Of a stretch of 64,000 nucleotides of DNA, positions 33,382 through 46,947 are shown piece after piece. Each line of letters starts with the position of its first letter. The stretch's first letter is position 1. The DNA is from Lycium barbarum. Taxonomy: Eukaryota > Streptophyta > Magnoliopsida > Solanales > Solanaceae. The stretch spans positions 64,294,782 to 64,358,781 of the forward strand of contig NC_083344.1 in NCBI RefSeq assembly GCF_019175385.1, given 5' to 3'. The position numbers and the translations under genes are program-made. The notes below the pieces were generated by a model. It was not told where the DNA came from. It saw only the letters and a list, made by a program, of their open reading frames with translations, and made no database searches.

Positions 33382-36300
33382 TGTTATATCCCGTATTTTT
33401 GAACGTCGGATTATTTGCTGGGGTGGGGCCCACACACCGAGATTTTTTTTTGGGAACATCTGAAAAGTCATATGAATCACATATGTAAATTTAAACACAA
33501 CTCATGAAGTACCCTTGGGCCAAATCAAAGTGGAAGCCCTCCAAACGAATATTTTTAACAAAACGTTTTCGGGTGACCTGACTTTGAGGGGCAACAACGG
33601 TATTATAAGTTTGGAATTTGGAAAGATACCATGAAATAGAAGTTGTAGATAATTGAATTAGCTTTCTATCCATAGGTCGTGGGTTCCTAGGTGATGTCGG
33701 TACAAAGAGATATGAACGTTTTAAGGTCGAAAGGTCAGTGGGCTAGGCCCAACTCGGGATCAACCGAGTTGACCCAAAAAAATAAAATGAAAATTTAGGC
33801 CCACTGTTTAAGGGGTGGCCGGCCAAGTGAGGCCCAACCCATGGTTTTAATGAATATTTCCATGTGCTAATTAATTATAAATGGTCACTATCTAATAGAA
33901 GTTTCAAGAAACAAAGAAAGAAGAGAAAGAAGAAAAACCAAGAGCAAACATAAGAGCCATTTCGGGTTGGCCATAGAAAAATCACCCTCAAAAAAATCTT
34001 GACTCTAAAATTATTTTCTTGTTGAATTCCTACTAATTCAAGGTCCCTCTACAACTTGGTGTAGTTGTTTTGGAAGATTGAGCATTAGTTTCATCAATCT
34101 CACACTTTGGACAAGTGAAGAAGATTGGAGGAAAAGGTAGGAATTCATACCTTTTTATTATGTTATGAAGGTTTGTTTGTGTTGTAGTATATGGAAATGA
34201 GTAGAAACTATGGAAATATGGAAGTTTACAAAGTGTATATATATATATATGTAGCCGTGAGTGTATGTATGTTGTATACATATATGAGTTGAATTTTATG
34301 TTGTATTCTAGTTGTGGTTATGGTGAAAATTATATTGGGAATGAAAGTTGAATGAATTTTGGTTGAAGTTGGAATGTAGAAGATTATGTCACTTTAGAAT
34401 GATTTTGTGATATTATGGAAATGAAGTTGTTAAGATGTGAATTATGATTATGGTTGATGAAATTGGAAGATGGAAATATGTTATGGATATGTAGGTTGAA
34501 TATTAGAAGTTTTGGATGAATTATGACTTTGGTGGAAAGTTTGTATATTTTGTATATCTTGTGAATATTTTGTGGAAATGATATGAAATGCTTCCAAATT
34601 ATATTGTGATAATCTAGATTAATAATGAATATGAAAACATTGAGATTGGTTTGGAAATGGGAAGTCGGAATGAAAGTTCTTGCATTATGTCGGAAAGAAG
34701 ACTAGTTGTGTTATATTGTGTCCTATATTGATTGTTGTCGTTGTTGGTGTTGTTGTTGGGTTGTTGTTGATTGTTTTGGCCGAGTTAAATTCTTGGGGAT
34801 GCTATATGTATAGGGGAGATGCTGCCCAAATTTCTGTAGGCAATTATGAATAAAGATTGAATACTTAATGATTGGAAATTGAGAATTGGTAAATGTGACC
34901 AATTGCAGATTTTGGGCGAAACGGGAATTGAATTTGGAAAGGCGTAAAGAGCATATAAGGTATGTAAAGCTATCCCGATTCTTCTTTTGGCATGTCCTAG
35001 GTGTACTAGGATCGGATTTGAGCCCCGAAATATATTCTGTCCATCGGAATCCGCGTTTGAAATTGTCACTTTTTCATTCAATAGAATTGAACCTTTTAGG
35101 TATGCTTTGTTGGAAGAATTAGGCAAACTTTCACAAATTGTTTAGAAAGTTATGAAATGTCCCTAGTACCTCTATAGGTGACCCCACAAGCTTAAAATAC
35201 GTAATTTGAGCCCACCGCTTCGTTTGTCCCGAGGTGGGCCCAATATTTCCGATTTTACCCCTTTTGTATTTATGACTTGTCTTCGAGCTGCTTTAAAGGA
35301 AATGTCTTAACTACTCCTCTAGCTATTATCTAAAGAAGTGTTTTAAATACTCCGTTAAGTCTTATAAACTGTTTTGGATCTTGGAAACGATCTCAGAAAG
35401 ATTATGCCTCCGTAACCCATTATGACATCCGAAGTTTACTTACTATGATTCCGTCCGATTTCATTGTTTTGACTTGTCACTCGATATGCCTCATTGAGTC
35501 TCTGGAAGTATACATGTTATTTTATTGCATTTAGTTTCTCACTACTCCATTCGTGGATGCCTCAATGTTTCCCACACTGAGCCCGGGCCAGGATATGTTC
35601 TCAAGCGTCTTCCACTGCATTGTTCGCCGTGCCTCGATGTGAGGGGGCAGGTATATATGTACATGGGTTGTGGAGTATGCTGTGCCATGTACACTATTCT
35701 GACATGATATGATATGATCTGATATGGCCATTTGATATGTTATGCTATGTTACGGGGTTATTCCCCTTTTCTGATCCTTATGTGTTGTGGCACCAGCGTC
35801 GGGGGGTGGCCACGTTCTGTCTGCCGAGTCCCTTGGAAGGGGCCGGATATGATATGGCATATGTTTCTGTACACACTCTTCATGTTTTGAAAATATGCAT
35901 TTGATACTCTAGACATCACACTCACTTTTCTGTACGTTCTGTTTCGGTTATGATTTTGTCCCGTAGTGGGACCAGGTATGACATACGTTTTTTGCAAATA
36001 CTATTTATGCTTTATGATCAGCATCTTTGCTAATCTGGATATTTCATTCATTTTCTGTATCTTCTGCTTCGATTATGACTTTGTTTACTACGTTCCATGC
36101 TTTACATACTCAGTACATATTTCGTACTGACCCCCTTTCTTCGGGGGCTGCGTTTTCATGCCGCGCAGGTACAGACTACAGATTTGCTGATCCGCATGTT
36201 TAGGACTATATTCTGCCATCTTGGAGTGCTCTATTGTTCAGAGCCTATGTTTGGTACATTCCTTGCTATGGTACATTTGTATGTTGTTCAGGGGTATGAC

Positions 36301-36563
36301 GGGGCCCTGTCCCGTCTTATGATTCTGATGTGTTCTGTAGAGGTCTGTAGACATACATGTGGGTTCTGCATATGATTTGGGTTAGTATGATCTGTGACAG
36401 CCTGATCGGCTTCCTTGTGCTTTATCCGTTAATCTGTGATAATTAATAACGCCAATTGACTTTTACATTTAAATATTCTGCTTATATGCTGGTTTGGGTT
36501 ATTGGGTACGTTCAGGTGTCCAGCACGGACACTAGTCGCGGCCTACGGGGTTGGGTCGTGACA
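33382..36563 (+). mobile_element. Solo LTR S
   Basis: 3182 bp from TGTTATATCCCG to GGGTCGTGACA, flanked by the 5-bp duplication GTGTT (33377-33381 and 36564-36568), with no primer site or polypurine tract beside it. This is what remains after recombination between two LTRs. It keeps a TATA box (34803-34817), a degenerate palindrome (34821-34841), a splice donor (AAG/GTATGTAAAG at 34960) and the hairpin CCCCC..GGGGG (36131-36147). Confidence 0.9.
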
Positions 36564-36568
36564 GTGTT

Positions 36569-36826
36569 TAACTTCAAATATATTGTCCATATAACTTATC
36601 ATATATCATATAAAAATCCCATCATGCGGGCCCCCCCTCAGCTTACGGTTACGAGGGCTATATATCTTTTAACGTATTATTCCAATCATATTGTATGAAT
36701 TCCGGATATCATACTCATGCTACTACAGTAGAATTTCATTATTTATACTTGTGATATTTGCTCCTCCTCGAGCTCACATTAAGCCGTCTGTATCCTTAGT
36801 AACACGAAATTTTCTGGGGTGTAACA
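36569..36826 (-). mobile_element. Element D 3' LTR, right part
   Basis: Resumes after the second GTGTT and ends at 36826 with the minus-strand LTR start TGTTACACCCC. Together with 30948-33381 the LTR is about 2.69 kb. Confidence 0.8.
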
Positions 36827-36862
36827 TCCTTCCCCCCTTTGGAACATTCGTCCTCGAATGTT
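36827..36862 (-). promoter_or_regulatory. Polypurine tract of element D with inverted repeat
   Basis: On the minus strand AAAGGGGGGAAGGA abuts the LTR start. The inverted repeat (arms AACATTCG and CGAATGTT) is at 36843-36862. Confidence 0.82.
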
Positions 36863-38098
36863 AAACTAATTCTGCACTTCCAATACTTCCTTAAACATTC
36901 CTGTACTGAATTATGCCCTGCACATGCCTCCTTCGTTGGTCGATCCCTTCAGTTTATTATAACGCATTCCAGATCTCTAAGTAACCATTCCCATAATATT
37001 TGTTCTTGTTCTTGCCTCTTGAGGTGATAATTCGACGTCGTTGTCTTTACTCTCCTTTTCATTTCGCAGTTGGTTGACGATTGTATTGCGAGCTCTTCCG
37101 CTGAAATCTTACTCTCTCCTGGTGCACGTAGTCTTAACTCGACTCTTTCTTCTTCTATAGTTACTCCTTTAAGACGCATCGCTCACTTCATCTTTCCTCT
37201 CACGCGTAGACGTCCCTCGTTGACTTATTAGACTTTACAATTCCCTGGGGTATTTCATGCCTCTGGTAACTTGTAGACCCTTCGCAGACTTTACGGATAA
37301 CACAAAATTTCCCTTGGTGTAACATTATTTTGCTTCAATAACCTTACATTGCTCTGTGTTACAGTCCATACTCTGGAATCTTCAGCATCATGTATCACTT
37401 CTCGACTTTCTTATTTTTAACTGTCACTTTGCTTTTAGCTCTTGATCTCGATCTTTAGGGTTGGCTATTAAGTAGCGCTAGAGTTCCCTCATTTTATAAC
37501 TTAACATAGCTGCTCTGTGATCTGTCTATTACTGACTGGTATAATTCTGAAAGAATTTCTCTTGATTTGACATATAAATTCACTGTCACCCAGTAACCAG
37601 CTCGTCCTTCTCGTCTCGCATAAGCTATTTCACAATTTCTTTTAACCCAACTTGTAACACTTTAGGCATATTCTATTGCCCCTTTACTCAGCTTTTGTTT
37701 CTAGTTTTCCTGTCACCTATTATGTTGCAATCTTTAGGCATACCTTAGCGTCGTTTCACTAGTCTGTATGCTTTACCTTGCATTCTTCTCTCGTACCTTT
37801 CAATGGTATCGAGGCTCAACTATGGCTTTTGCCCTCAGTACTAATCCTATCTCGGTACTTGGTTCAAACCATCTTACACCTTTCCCTAATGTATCCAAAA
37901 TATCGTAACCACATTATTATTACTGAATCCTTACTCTTCTTATCAAGTACTCACTTAGTCTCATTCTTAACATACAAATGTGCGTAGATCGCATAAATAT
38001 TATTGTATAATTTGTACAAAGTATATCCGATCTTAGTCATAGTCTTTCCTTCTCCTGATTCATTCTGCTTTACATATCTTATTTGTACTAAAACTCAC
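36863..38098 (-). mobile_element. Element D interior, left part (coding-free)
   Basis: Pyrimidine-rich on the plus strand, like the interiors of A and E, with no gag or pol similarity. It is cut at 38099 by element C. The interior appears to resume around 55880. Confidence 0.6.
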
Positions 38099-38956
38099 TG
38101 TCACGACCCAACCCCGTAGGCCGTGACTGGTGCCCGACCTGGACACCCGTATACATGTTCTTTAGCTATATGTTCTTTTCACAACAAACTCAATATGGAT
38201 CTTATAACGACCAACCATGGTCTCAGATTTGTCGCATAATTATACATATAAAAGCAAGCCGACAAGGCTGCCATCACATATCAATATCATATGGAATCCA
38301 ACAAGGCCGCCATTATAGACGAACATCATACCACATCACATCGTATAGACACAGCTGAACAGAACCCATACACAACCCACACATATGTCCACAGACCTCT
38401 AAGAGTTTCAACAGTAAATATGACGGGACAGGGCCCCGTCGTACCCTTAGTCAACATATGCATATATTTAGATTAGAAAGGATCTATACCAAATCTGGGC
38501 TTCGGAACAACGGAACTCTCCAAAATAGCAGAAGGGGAATCTTAAGCTGTCGGATCACCAAAGCGAATATCTACACCTGCGGGCATGAAACGCAGCCCCC
38601 CGAAGAAAGGGGGTCAGTACGGAATATGTACCGAGCATGTAAAGCATGAAATACAGTAAACGGGATCATAACTGAAATAAGAGGTACAGAAAATGAGTAC
38701 AATAACCAGAATACCAAGTACTTTCTTTTGAAACATAACTCATGCACATCAATATCATATGGCAGATCCGGCCCCATTATGGGACTCGGTGAACATGGTC
38801 GCCACCCCGTCTCTGGCGCCATAACACAGCATACTCCAGAATATAATATAACTCCGTAACACAGCATAACTCCGTAACACACCATAACTCTGTAACACAA
38901 CATAACACAGCATAACACCATAACACAGCATAACACAATAACACAGCATAACTCCA

Positions 38957-39017
<61 letters not shown>

Positions 39018-41787
39018 ACCCGGCCCTTTAATGAGGGACTCGGCGAACAATGCAGTGGAAGTGTGCACGATAACATACCCGGCCCGGGACTCGGTGAAAG
39101 ATATATTGAGGTATGCACGAGCAGAGTAGTGAGAAACTATATGCAATTCAAAACATTTTTAAGGACTTAATAGGATAGTCAACACGAACCATCGTTCGCA
39201 ATTTCAAATAATAGTCATACCATATACCTTTCGGATGTCCCTGTGGATCATATCAAAATGGAACTTTGAAATCATGTGTACATATCAATATATATAAAAC
39301 AAAACATAAGTTATGGGAATCAAGATCAATATCCATCCTAGTGGCTCTAAGAATAGGAATTTCCTTTGGAATCATATATATATATATATATATATATCGT
39401 ATATTCATTTCACAACGATCATGCCAAAAAGAAAGAAGGGTTAGCTTCACATACCTTTAGTGCTTATTCGTCACACAATATGTATACGCTGCCCAATAAT
39501 ACTTCAACCTATATTAAGATGCCAACAACTACGTTTAAGTTACGGGCAGATTCAAAACGTATTCTAACGTTAGTAACTCCTTTCTAGATGTTTAGACGAC
39601 GTTTTCTCTTGTATCCAAACCAACCACATACAACCAATCCAACATCAATAATTATGTGTTCAATACCAATCCGGACAGCCCACACAATATTCCAAACAGC
39701 CCACATTCACAACATGCAATAACGATTCACATACGGCTACTACATTCTCAAGTTACTTCTAATAGTTCGGAGCCTTAACGTTTGCATGTAACAACTTTAT
39801 AACAGCCCATCCAACATACAACATAATGCATAACCTTAATTATCATTAATCTTCCAAGCTCAATAAGAACCACAACAATGTGTCAAAACAGTCCGTACAT
39901 TACAACCCCCAATAACAGTCTACATGCAATTATGACACGTCCAATTTATTCTTGTTAGTCTATAGTCATAACATTTCGTCGAAACGATTCTATAACATCC
40001 CAACCACTATGACAACATGATGTATATTCTTAACTATAATTAATTTTTCCAACTTAGCCAAAACAACACGTCCAAAACAGTCCCTAACCAACAACATGTC
40101 CAAAACAGTCCCTAACCGACAACATAAAAATGTTCGGAATTCTTGCAAACGTTTACGAACATACTAAGAAAACCACATATGATTCTTACACATTATTTAA
40201 TGTCTTCTTTTCATATAATTTCAGTAAGTTATGACCAGCTATCCACACGACAAGTAAAACATCAATTCATACGCAACTAAGCTACATCGTCATCTCTATA
40301 ATCCTTACAACAACTCACAAACGACTTTGGTTTCAACTACAACCATTAAACACCTTCATTTCCATCATAAAATTCATGACAATAACAATAAAAATATCAA
40401 GTAAAATCAGCTCACTAACTTCTTACAAAAACAGTCCATACACGGTTTCAACATGCTTCAACATCACTCACATAAAATCATATATTCAATTATTTTCATA
40501 CTAACACACTTCACTTTTAACCTTCCAATTCTTTTCATTCCTTTATACGATGAGATATATGATAGTAAAAACCATATTTATTAAAGAAAATTAGTTCATT
40601 AATTCCACCAAAACAGTCCCCTCGGCCACATAGTCATTCCAACACCAACATTCATGATTTTATGCATGCGATTCTTGTTCATCAAGTTACAACCATACTT
40701 CAACATCAACACCAATAACCTCATGGTTACTATCATGTTCCCACATCAACACACCTTATTTCATGCATACAACTTATATTTACACATCTACATCACCCTT
40801 AATTCATGAAAAAGAAAGTTAGATCTTACCTTGACAACTTGACTTCTCAACATGGCTAGAGTTTGTGAATTGAAATGAAAATGGTTCTTGTTGCTCCAAT
40901 GACTATCTTCACGTTTCTAGGTACCTTCTAAAGGGTTGAAACACCTTGGAAAATAATTTTTAGATCAAGACTCAAGAGCTCAAAAATCAGCCATTGTGGC
41001 CGAGAGCTTTCCCTCTCTAGGTTTAGGTTTTCTTTCTTTGTGTTGTGTAGTTGAAATGAATGTATTTGCTGATATCCTTAGTCCTTATTTGGTTAAACTA
41101 TGATGCCTAAAAGGTGGCCACGTGCTCCACTCATGACATTGAGCCACTCAAATAAACTTTACACTAAAATTCTAATTCTTTCCCTTCAACTTTCGGCTAG
41201 CCTCTTGGCCGAGCCCCCCCCCCCCCCCTCCCTTGTCTCTCCTTTCTTCTTTCTTTTCAATTGTTTACAAGAAAATTGCATGTGTGGTGGATGATTCATA
41301 CACTACCCTTTGTCAATTGCAATCATACAAGATGAATGGTCAATATTTAAATATGAAATGATTCCTCCAACATGTTATGTCTTCATAAAATAATGCATGC
41401 TTCAACTTTTTCTCCTCCAATTTTCAGCCATCTTGGCCGAGTATTACATGTATATTTCTTCCAATTTTATTGTCCACAATATAATGAAAGTGTAGTGGAT
41501 GAATCAACATTAAATGCATATGTGTATGTCTTCCATAACAGCCTTGTTTTAGATGACTTTGATTCATCTTTTGTGTATTGCACGTTGGTGTTCCTTCTTG
41601 GTTCATGGTTGTCACAAAATTTTAATTAACACCACAATTAAGTAGTTCCTAATCTCCAATAACATTTTTATACTAAGTAAAATTTATAACCGATTAGTTC
41701 TAGTTTAGAAATTAAAAAAATCTGAGGTTTCTATCTCACGTCGATTCCTTCGCGAATAACTCGACGTATAAAATACGGGGTCGAACA
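38099..41787 (-). mobile_element. Element C 3' LTR
   Basis: 3689 bp, minus-strand start TGTTCGACCCCG at 41787 and end GGGTTGGGTCGTGACA at 38099. It holds the LTR hairpin (38596-38613), a long TA run (38960-39014), a second shorter one (39376-39397), a splice-donor-like GGTATGTGAAGC (about 39454, minus) and a C run (41214-41229). CTCAC (38094-38098) would be the target duplication, but no partner is visible because the other side of C is deleted. Confidence 0.82.
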
Positions 41788-41823
41788 TTCTCCCCCCCTT
41801 TAGAACATTCGTCCTCGAATGTT
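41788..41823 (-). promoter_or_regulatory. Polypurine tract of element C with inverted repeat
   Basis: Minus-strand AAAGGGGGGGAGAA abuts the LTR start. The inverted repeat is at 41804-41823. Confidence 0.85.
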
Positions 41824-41875
41824 GAATTTGGTCCCGTGACATTCTATACAAATTTTGGGGAAGTCTCCCTTATCG

Positions 41876-43938
41876 TTATAACATATAGTTCATCAGGAAA
41901 TTTATATAATCAAGTGAGGAGTTTGAGTTACCTGTAGGCGTAGAGAACAAGTAAGGATACTTGTCTTTCATCTCCTCCTCGGCTTCCCAGGTCATCTCTT
42001 CCCTATTGTTGTTTCGCCATAATAATTTGACTGAAGCCACGTCCTTAGTTCGTAACCTCCTAACCTGTCGATCAAGTATGGCTATAGGCTGCTCCTCGTA
42101 GGATAATTCTTCTGTTACTTGGACATCATCTACGGGGAATACTCTGGAAGGATCGCCTATACATTTGCGAACCATTGACACGTGGAAGACTAGATGCACT
42201 GCTTCCAAATCAGCTGGTAGGTCTAGCTCGTAGGCAACCTGGCCTACTCTTCGGACAATTTGATAAGGTCCAATAAATCTCGGGCTTAGCTTCCCTTTCT
42301 TGCCAAACCTCATAACACCTTTCATGGGCGACACCTTCAGGAACACCCAGTCACCAACCTGAAACTCTAAGTGTCGACGTTGGTTATCTGCATATGATTT
42401 CTGCCGACTCTGGGCTGCCAGTAATCTCTCCTGGATAACCTTCACTTTATCAACAGCCTACTGAATCATATCTGGGCCTATCAGCTTGGTCTCACCAACA
42501 TCAAACCAGCCAATAGATGATCTGCACTTCCTCCCATACAAGGCCTCATACGGTGCCATCTGAATACTCGAATGGTAGCTGTTATTATATGCGAACTCAA
42601 CAAGTGGCAAATGATCATCCCAGCTACCCCGGAAATCCATAACACAAGCCCGTAACAAATCTTGTAGTGTCTGAATGGTACGCTCGGCCTGTCCGTCAGT
42701 CTAAGGGTGAAACGCCGTACTGAGACTCACTTGTGTCCCCAATCCCTCCTGGAAGGATCTCCAGAAGTTAGCTGTGAACTGGGCTCCTCTATCAGAGATA
42801 ATAGCTGTGGGAACCCCGTGAAGTCTCACTATCTCCTTAAGGTACAACCTGGTGTAATCCTCAGCTGAATATGTAGTCCTGACTGGAAGAAAATGGGCTG
42901 ATTTTGTCAGCCTATCAACGATGACCCAAACAGAGTCATATTTTCGCAGAGTGCGAGGTAAACCTATGACGAAGTCCATATTGATCACCTCCCACTTTCA
43001 GGTCGGAATCTCCATCTCCTGTAATAGTCCTCCAGGCTTCTGGTGCTTGACCTTAACCTGCTGACAATTCGGATACTGGGCAACAAACTCTGCTATATCC
43101 TTCTTCATGCCATCCCACCAATACAAGCATCTAAGGTCATGATACATCTTCGTTGACCCTGGATGAATAGAATAACGGGCACAGTGTGCCTCTCCCATCA
43201 CCTGTTGTCACAACCCTGCAACCTCAGGTACACATAATCTACCTTTGTATCGTAGCACTCCGTCAGGTGCAACCTCAAATGGGGTCTCTTCCTTTTGAAG
43301 AGTTGTATCCCTATGATGTACAAGAATTGGGTCCTCGTACTGGTGTCTCTTTATCTCTTCTATGATAGAGGACTCAGCAACTCCTAGAATAGAAACCCTG
43401 CCGTTATCAGAATCGGCCAAACGGACTCCCAAATTAGCTAACTGGCGAATCTCACGGGCTATCTCCTTCTGCTCTAGTTGTACGTCTGCCAAACTACCCA
43501 TAGATCTATGGCTGAGTGCATCTGCTACAACATTTGCTTTCTCTGGGTGGTATAGAATGTCAACATCATAGTCCTTTAGCAACTCTAGCCACCGCCTCTG
43601 CCGCAAATTCAGCTCCTTCTGCTTAAAGATGTACTGGAGACTCTTATGATCTATATAGATGTCAACATGCACACCGTATAAATAATGTCTCCATATTTTT
43701 AAAGCATGAATCACCGCTGCTAACTCCAGGTCATGGGTGGGATAATTTCTTTCGTGCTTTCTGAGCTGTCGGGAGTTATAGGCTATAACTTTGCCATGCT
43801 GCATCAACACACAACCTATCCCAACACCGGAAGCATCATAATAAAAGACATAGCCGTCTGTTCCCTCAGGAAGAGTTAGAACTCGGGCCGTAGTCAACTT
43901 ATCTTTCAGCAACTGGAAACTTCGCTCACAAGCGTCGG
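41876..43938 (-). pseudogene. Element C pol, 3' part: RNase H, integrase, chromodomain-like tail (decayed)
   Basis: One continuous frame, read right to left: RNase H ([25 protein letters not shown]), the integrase zinc-binding region ([18 protein letters not shown], then YPNC where the first Cys has become Tyr), the catalytic core (INMDFVIGLPRT; ISDRGAQFTANFW), and a C-terminal chromodomain-like block (ILDRQVRRLRTK, LWRNNNREEMTWE). Four in-frame stops at 43208, 42998, 42701 and 42458 break it, with no frameshift. Compared with element B three are transitions (at Arg, Trp and Gln codons) and one is a transversion at a Glu codon. The pol is interrupted at 43939 by element B and continues at 54903. 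It is non-functional. Confidence 0.9.
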
Positions 43939-46830
43939 TGTCACGACCCAGCCCCGTGGGCCGCGACTGGCACCCTACCTGGGTACCCAGACCAAATCAC
44001 ATATTCATTTACCAAATCTGAACGTATTTCAGAATTTCATAAAAGTCATATCAACATAGGTTGTATCAAAATATGTCCTAAGCAGTCGCACAAATCAAAA
44101 TGTCATATCGAATCCAAACGGAGCGGCGGAATAGACGTCGCCGGTCATAAGTGCAAATATAAGCGTAAGGGCCATCATAACAAACTGACCGCTGTAAGAC
44201 CAAAAACAAAATCAAACAAACATACATAGGACCCTCGCCCCACATATATGACTACAGGCCTCTACGAATTCAATACAAAGACATATGGCGAGACAGGGCC
44301 CCGCCGTACCCAAATAGTCAAATGTATAGAATATATACATAGCAAAAGAAGACTATACCAAAAGTGGACTCCGAGTCAAGAAGGAGTACTCCGAAAGAGC
44401 AGAGAGTGAAGCCTACAGTGGAGGATCACCAATGTCTGTACCTGCGGGCATGAAACGCAGCACCCGAAGAAAGGGGGTCAGTACGAAATATGTACTGAGT
44501 ATGTAAAGCACGGAGTACAGAAATATGGGCTAAAACTGAAAGCAAACCGGATATCAAAAGGGAAGTACCAATCAGTATGTCAAAATTCGTATCAAATCAT
44601 ATACATATACATAATGCAAACGAAATCATGCAAACGCCCAAGAACGTGGTCGCCACACACAGCATAACACCAGAAGGTTTCGAATCTCCGTACATCCCCG
44701 AACACAAACATAAGTGAGCGTATCGCATCACTAGCCATATCACAGCATAACTCCAAACGGAACCCGGCCCTATGGCGAGGCCTTGGGAACCGTAACACAG
44801 CATACGGCCGAATTATCATAGGGCGCATGAATCATAACCGGCCCGGGAACCGGTGAACGAAGTCATAGTAAGGCACGAGTGGAGTCGTGAGCAAACAAAT
44901 GCAAATCATATTTCAAAATAGCCTTTCAAAACATAATGATTTCATAAGTCATTTCATAACCCAAAATAATCGAATACTTAGCTGATACGAAGGTTTATTT
45001 CACAAAATGTTTCCAAAGTGTTACGTATGGCTCAAAACAAAACTTAACATATCATAATAGTCAAAACATAATTCATAGAGGGAAGTCTCGAAGTCGAAGA
45101 TCTCATATCGAAGTTCATCCAAAAAGAGAGCCCGATAGGACAAATAGGGCGTCTCGGGGTTAGCGGGCCCACCTCGAGTCAAATTGAGGTGGCGAACATA
45201 ATTTACGAACATTTAAAGGCCAAAGGATCATACATAATGATTTCAAAGTGACCCGATCACATTTCGATAGGTTTCGAACATTTGGTTGCATTCTAGCCAA
45301 AATAGAGCCTTCAGGCTTCAATTGAATTGAATGAATAGTAGTCGTTTTGTAGATCGGGTTTCGAGGAGCAGAAATGCTCCGGAGGTTCCAATATTCACCT
45401 AACATACTAAGACATGCCAAACGAAGAAGTGGGAAGCTTTACATACCTTATGGACGTCTTATGCTTTCCTTAAAATCAAATCCCGTTTCGTCCAGAATCT
45501 GCAAATGGTCAAAGTTACCAATTAGAGATTCTTAGGCTTAAGATTTCCATTAACTTGATTTTTGTCTACCGAAATTTCGGCAGCATTTCCCCTATATATC
45601 TAACACCCCCGAGACTTAGCTCGACTCAAAATGCATCAACAACAACAACCCAAACGTCATCAAACAACATAAACCATAATCAAACCATTCTAACTTCAAT
45701 GTTCTTCCTTACTATATAAGTTGGCAACTTTCATTCAAACTTCAAAATTCCAAATCTATGTCCACATTATTGTATTCATTCACTCATTCAAGGTTATTCA
45801 AACATATTCCAAACGATGTACAAAATTTCCCGAAGTTCATTACTTTCCATATTTCATCCAAAACATCAAAATTTACGACGAACATTCTAACTCGCATTGT
45901 TTCATTCCAAATTCATTAACATCAACCATAAATCACATTTAAAGTCTTTAGCATCATAATTATACAACAATATACACAAATATACAAAAGGTATACACTT
46001 TCCCATAATACTCCGCAATCATTTCCAACTCCAATTCAATTCACTAAACATTTATTTACGTCATAAAGGTCACAACGACGCAACTAACGAACTAACAAAT
46101 CAATTCCACCTTGCCTTACACACCATATGGCTCACGGCTAGCATACTAAACCCACATACACACACGGCTTCATACACATACATCAAAACTACGGAATTCT
46201 CGTCTATTATCAATCCTTAACATATTCATACCAATTCCATAACATTAGAATAGCAAAATTCATACCTTTACTTGAATTTCCGACTTACCGCAAACGTGCA
46301 CCTTTCGCCAAACTAATTGTTCCCCGTCGGAGAGCGTCTTGAGTACTTTACAAATATGGGAAAATCGAAATTTTTGGATCAAAACAAAGGCTAGCAAAAT
46401 TTTTCTTTCTCTCTTTCTCAAGCTCGGCCGAGAGCTATGTTAGGAGTATTGTTCAATTTTTTTTGTGTTTGGTATGGCTTCTTGATAATTACAAGGGAAG
46501 ATATGGATATATATCAACTAAGGGTCATGTGAAAATCACATGACCACTTAATGAGGGGCTTGGGCCTTGCCTTGTGGCCGGCCACCCCATTGGACTTGGG
46601 CCTAAATTTTGTTCCAATTTTCTTGGCCCAATTCATTAAAAGTCCCGTTTTGTAATTCCCGAAACTAATTTCCGAAATTCCAAATTTACCCTCGGCCTTC
46701 CCCAATGTATTTACACCATTTATTTCACAACCAACATGGTCATATCAACTAGAATCAAAATATTTCCTTATAACACACAAGTCTAAATTATTTCGCGATT
46801 TCCAATTATGCGAAAACACGGGACATAACA
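43939..46830 (-). mobile_element. Element B 3' LTR
   Basis: 2892 bp, minus-strand TGTTATGTCCCG to GGGTCGTGACA. Relative to the 5' LTR it lacks 17 bp at about 44654 and about 10 bp at about 44167, and has 13 extra bp near 45196. TATA box TATATAGGGG (45600-45591, minus), palindrome CTACCGAAATTTCGGCAGC (45566-45584), splice donor near 45445, hairpin 44461-44477. Confidence 0.92.
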
Positions 46831-46866
46831 TTCTCCCCCCCTTAAGAACATTCGTCCCCGAATGTT
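46831..46866 (-). promoter_or_regulatory. Polypurine tract of element B with inverted repeat
   Basis: Minus-strand AAGGGGGGGAGAA abuts the LTR start. The inverted repeat (46847-46866) has a CCCC centre instead of CCTC but intact 8-bp arms. Confidence 0.85.
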
Positions 46867-46947
46867 AGATTAGTCTTATGAGCGTAACGGGGGAGTCTCT
46901 CTTTAAAACTAGCACATATGATTTAGTCGTCAATTAATGCAACAAGC

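Noticed and set aside
38571..39146. 191-codon minus-strand frame in element C LTR
   Set aside because: It runs through a long TA microsatellite (Ile-Tyr repeats) and CATAACACAG-type repeats, with no domain.
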